Positions 41,763 to 45,131 of a stretch of DNA of 45,131 nt are shown here, piece after piece (position 1 is the stretch's first letter; each line of letters begins with the position of its first letter). Position numbers and translations under genes: made by a program. The notes below the pieces were generated by a model. That model searched no databases, was not told the origin of the DNA, and saw nothing but the letters and a program-made list of their open reading frames with translations. The DNA is taken from contig WELB01000177.1 of the NCBI GenBank assembly GCA_009602725.1, forward strand, positions 16,687-61,817, given 5' to 3'. The stretch comes from Spirogloea muscicola (Eukaryota > Streptophyta > Zygnematophyceae > Spirogloeales > Spirogloeaceae).

Positions 41763-43880
41763 GGTGTGAGCATCACGTGTAACAGCGTTCACAAGAATTA
41801 GATGGAGGAGCGGTCTGAAACGGCGGTGTAGGAGGAGCTGGTGAAGCTCGGGCAAGGAGGGGCCAGCCGTCGTGATCCAATGTGCTTGCCTTTGTACTTG
41901 GCCACACATGGCCTCCCCATCTCTTAATATACACGCATTTTCTTCGTGAGAGACTGGCAGGACTATCCAGCTGTTCCAACGTGAGGAGAAAAAGCGGTGG
42001 TCTGAATGTCGCAGTAGCCCTGAACCGCAGTTTCGGCGGTACACTTGGGCAAGCTCGTGGCTGCAAGGGGGTTTGGCTGAATCTGTGCTTGATTGAGTAG
42101 CTCTTTGCGTTGTAGTGGAATCTTCGCCCAAGTGGCGGCAGTTGTGGGGCCAGTTAGCTTTTGCAGGAGCCTTCAGTTCACGGAAGCTCACAACAAAGCT
42201 GCTTGCTTATACTAGGGAAGGAACGACGAAGTATAAGCAGCTACAACAAAGGGGCAGGCTTACCCGTGCTGGGCCGCAGCCACAAGTACTCGTCCACCAC
42301 ACACCTCCAGCATGAAGAGGTCCATCATGACTGACGACCATAGCCAGTGTCGCTTCCTTGCGCTCCTCATAAGGCTGGCTGCGTAAAGCACTGTGTACAG
42401 TGACATCACGTTCCTAGTTGACCAGGCACAGCTTTAATACATCTACTGCCGAACCTTTGTCAGAATCCTTTTGTTGGTGCATTATGCTCTGTGGCAGTGC
42501 AATTTCATTAGGCAGCCTACTGCAGTATTTGAGCACAGCAGCAGAAAAGTCCTTGGGTTTACCTGCAGAGCATTATGCTACATCTTGGGGTGATATTGCG
42601 GCACGTAGCACGCTTGGAGCGAAATAGGCTTCGGCCGGAGCGACTGCCACTGCAGAACTTGCTGTTCTGCTTCAGTGCTCAACCTGCGTTTGTCTCGGAT
42701 TATGAGCTGTGAGGGACGAGGGACTAGCCAAACATTGTCCTGAAAATGGCGAGAATGTTGCCAACACGGGGTAAATACAGGAGCACACTTACGGCTGCCA
42801 GAGCCCTTACTATGAGGTACCCAACAAGAAGAGCCCCTCTCTCGCTTTTCTTGCTTGACAAGACCCCCACGTGTATTACCGATCAATGCAGTTCGTGCCA
42901 CCAATTGACTGAAGAGTTTGCAGCCGCTCCCTTCTTTGACGTCCATCAGCCTTTTGGAGAGTTTCTTTCAGCTGGGCCCATCACAACGACTGGCCGCTTC
43001 CGGCGGGCAGCCACCGCCCCCTTCCAAAGAGCGCCTTAATCTCAGAGTTCTCCTACACCTGTTACTCTTTCGTCTTCTCTTCTTGAGGCCCCCATACACC
43101 CCTTCAGCCACCCCTTTTTGGAAGGATGGACTCAATGCATGTCTTCTCCTTTTAAGAGAATCTTGCATGTTGGAGTGGGATCTCTATCACCCAGCATCTG
43201 GTCAGCAATAGCCAGCCAGGGGAGTGCCTTCTGGCCCAGAGAGATGGGGCTTGTCCAGCTCAAGGAGAGCATGGGATATCACGAGTTGCGTCAGATGGCC
43301 AGTCCACAGAAAGTGAGAGATTCTTAAACAGCCACCAGACAGATGATCTTTGTCCCAGTACTAAATTCCTTGGCCCTGATTTACAATAACAAGAGGTCGA
43401 CTTGCGCTCTGATACCTCGCAGAAGGAGGCAAGGCGCCAGCAAGAGCGTGACATGGGCAAGAGCCGAAGAGGATGTTGTTGACCAGCCACGTTTGCAAGG
43501 TAAGACAAGTTAGCGGGCTTGTAAAAAACTTCAAGCTAGCTGGAAAAGCACAGCATGATCGTCTAGCAAAACCCTGGCAAGAAGGTACTGGCTGCGACAG
43601 GCCAGCGAGCATGCGACTGATACAAAATTTGTCAAACTTAGAGAGTGGCGACTCGAGGTCGAAGAGGTGACGAGTAGCAGAGGAAACGATCTGTACTTGT
43701 GAGCAAGTAGTCGAGGAATCTGACAACTCTTGCTCTGAGGTAACGGCATGACCATGAAGAGCAGAACACGCACTTGTAGTACTCAGCATTCTTGTGTAGG
43801 GATTTTTCACAAAAGCGAGCGATTGCTGTGAAAGCCCAGTGCAAATGCGAACGACAAGGTCCGCTGAAGCAGCTCTTCCA
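41763..43880. other. Intergenic stretch without recognisable gene
   Basis: About 2.1 kb. Several frames of 60-180 codons exist on both strands, none with a recognised domain. A possible minus-strand terminal exon at 42743-42578 (DNVWLVPRPSQLIIRDKRRL) follows a good acceptor (ccattttcag) and ends in a stop. It reads like real protein but I cannot name it. Confidence 0.35.
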
Positions 43881-43940
43881 GAGGCAGCGAGGGCTGTGAA
43901 AAGCCAGCCCACAAAAGACTGAACAAGGGCCGCAGGGGCC
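43881..43940 (+). repeat. Hairpin-repeat family, copy I
   Basis: Contains ggctgtgaaaagccagccc then acaaaagactgaacaagg. The stem is partly kept (ggct...agcc). Confidence 0.65.
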
Positions 43941-43990
43941 GGAAACCTAGGTGTGTAGCAGTTCCAACCCCGTACCTGAGCGTTACTAGC

Positions 43991-44035
43991 TCATTCTTTT
44001 CTTTCCTGGGCTGGCCTCTCACGGTCAGCCCTACA
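43991..44035 (-). repeat. Hairpin-repeat family, copy J
   Basis: Contains gggctggcctctcacggtcagccc, an imperfect stem sharing ggctggcctctcac with copy A. Confidence 0.6.
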
Positions 44036-44224
44036 GCTGGCCCATACAGCCGTCGCCTTCTACTGGAAGAGTATCTCTCTTACTTTGGAAGAGCTCTTTC
44101 TACCTGCTGGGTCTTCCAGCTTACACAGCCAACGTGCTTGGCAGGTGCAAGTTACTCCGACTTGCGGCTGCTCACTCTACTACTAAGCTCCAATTCGCCG
44201 TGGTCTCTTGCATAGCTGTGTGGT

Positions 44225-44335
44225 TTTGGCGCCCGTTCGGCCCTTTGGAACTTGTCCATTCTTTCTGGGCTGGCCGATACAGTCCCCGCCCCAGTCAATC
44301 TGGCCGCGCTTTCTTCTTTCGGAAGAGCTCACGTT
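44225..44335 (-). repeat. Hairpin-repeat family, copy K
   Basis: Contains gccctttggaacttgtccattctttctgggctggcc in adjoining blocks, then ccagtcaatctggccgcgctttcttct. The right block matches copy A. The left block matches the core of copies B, C and G. Confidence 0.7.
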
Positions 44336-44354
44336 CTCTTAGCTTGGAATTCAG

Positions 44355-44405
44355 CCCTTTCAGTGTACGGCAATGGCTGTGATAGCCAGCCCAAAGTAAA
44401 GTACA
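44355..44405 (+). repeat. Hairpin-repeat family, copy L
   Basis: Contains ggctgtgatagccagccc, a short stem, followed by aaagtaaagtacaag. A weaker relative lies near 44470-44525. Confidence 0.55.
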
Positions 44406-44697
44406 AGTAGTGGAGGACGCGGCCAACGTGGCGCACGACAGGAAAGAAGGGGGCCTTGTGACAAGAAGTGGCTCTCCCAATGTGAAAAGCCAGTCGAGAA
44501 AGCAAGGTGCAAAGGGCCGGAAGGCGCCAAAAACACACAGACAGGATTCTGACGCGCCGACAGCGGAGAGGGTGTGGCAGCGGAAATCAGGGGGCCACGG
44601 GGTCGTGCAGCAGACATGGGCCCGGTTGCAGCCGGGGCAGGTGTCGGGCTGACCCGGGGGGAGATGGGGGGCCGCGCAGGGAGGGCCCGGTAAGTGA

Positions 44698-45131
44698 GCC
44701 CAACCGGCAGCGGGGAGGGAGGGGGAGGGAGGGAGGGAGGCCCCCTTGGCCGCCTACACCACCGCCGTGCTGCAGCTTCCTGAGGCTGACCTGCGCGGGC
44801 GCGCGAGACTACATTCGGCCTCCTCCCCGGGGGCAGCGGCGTGGCTCCAGGCACTCCCCATCACTGACGCCCTGACCCTCCCAGATGAGGTGTTTCGCAC
44901 TGCCGTCCACCGGCTCCTGGGGCTGCCGCCTCCATGCCTCCAGGGCGTGCGTCAATGCCAGTGTGGCGAGCGAGGGGCCAAGCCTGGCGAGCTGGCTGCT
45001 CACGTCCTGCGCTGTTCCCATGGCGGCGAGAGGACGGCGGCCCACGACCGCCTCCGGGACGCGATGCACAGCATCCTGGTGGAGGCTGGCTTCGCGGTGG
45101 CAGCGGAGCACTCCGGCGTCATGCCGCTCCA
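44698..45131 (+). mobile_element. Retroelement polymerase C-terminal-like fragment, running off the window
   Basis: One plus-strand frame is open from 44698, just after a TGA, to the last base, about 144 codons with no start assigned. After a Gly/Arg-rich lead from a G-rich tract it reads AAYTTAVLQLPEADLRGRAR, then GAAAWLQALPITDALTLPD, then FRTAVHRLLGLP, then a C-x-C-x12-H-x3-C motif (CQCGERGAK...HVLRC), then GGERTAAHDRLRDAMHSIL. This order, with AWLQALP, a Cys/His cluster and a GG-R-x-x-H-x-x-LRDA block, resembles the region after the reverse transcriptase in non-LTR-type elements of algae and protists. No catalytic RT motif lies inside the window, so the class is inferred. Confidence 0.6.

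Larger units (their letters stand above)
41346..42191 (-). other. Long open frame of 281 codons overlapping repeat copy G
   Basis: The longest complete open frame in the right-hand repeat-rich region. Its C-terminal part passes through repeat copy G and reads protein-like (EDQQKKVLALREERLAKPA, then KEWTISKAKDEKDAEKGLHY). The N-terminal two-thirds resemble no family I know. It may be a chance frame or a decayed mobile-element gene. I do not claim it is expressed. Confidence 0.25.

Overview
The window is nuclear DNA of a eukaryote, most likely a green-lineage (Viridiplantae) alga. Ten housekeeping genes are cut into many short exons with GT-AG, and a few GC-AG, introns. The gene set is plant-like: a plant-type ceramide glucosyltransferase, a DUF3754 protein, a 6-phospho-3-hexuloisomerase-like SIS protein and a LUSTR/GPR107-type membrane protein. 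The residues I can read resemble land-plant versions more than animal ones. This is judged from remembered family sequences, not a search, so the exact lineage is open.

Layout, left to right: RRP42/EXOSC7 exosome subunit (+, 5' end outside the window); GPR107-like seven-TM protein (-); SPOUT1-like RNA methyltransferase (-); SIS-domain isomerase (+), divergent from SPOUT1; OLA1/YchF ATPase (+); SEC22 R-SNARE (+, 5' end lost near a 48-base gap of Ns); ceramide glucosyltransferase (-); V-ATPase catalytic subunit A (+), divergent from it, 21 exons; NAA40 histone N-acetyltransferase (-); DUF3754/TMEM143-like membrane protein (-, 15 exons). Exons were assigned by matching translated pieces to known families and requiring splice sites and reading phase to agree.

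These genes are not a pathway or operon. They are ordinary cell machinery for RNA decay and modification, translation, ER-Golgi traffic, sphingolipid synthesis, vacuolar acidification and histone acetylation. GCC/GCG triplet tracts lie at or near the 5' end of most genes, which looks like a promoter feature of this genome.

The right end (about 39.7-45.1 kb) is different. I recognise no conserved gene there. It holds a 192-bp direct repeat (190/192 identical, copies 892 bp apart), many diverged copies of a short hairpin-bearing repeat that also occurs at 33.4-38.2 kb, and, at the edge, an open frame resembling the C-terminal part of a retroelement polymerase. The repeat family, with traces of a shared reading frame, is the best candidate here for something undescribed. 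I see no defence island, CRISPR array, gene cluster or convincing RNA gene.
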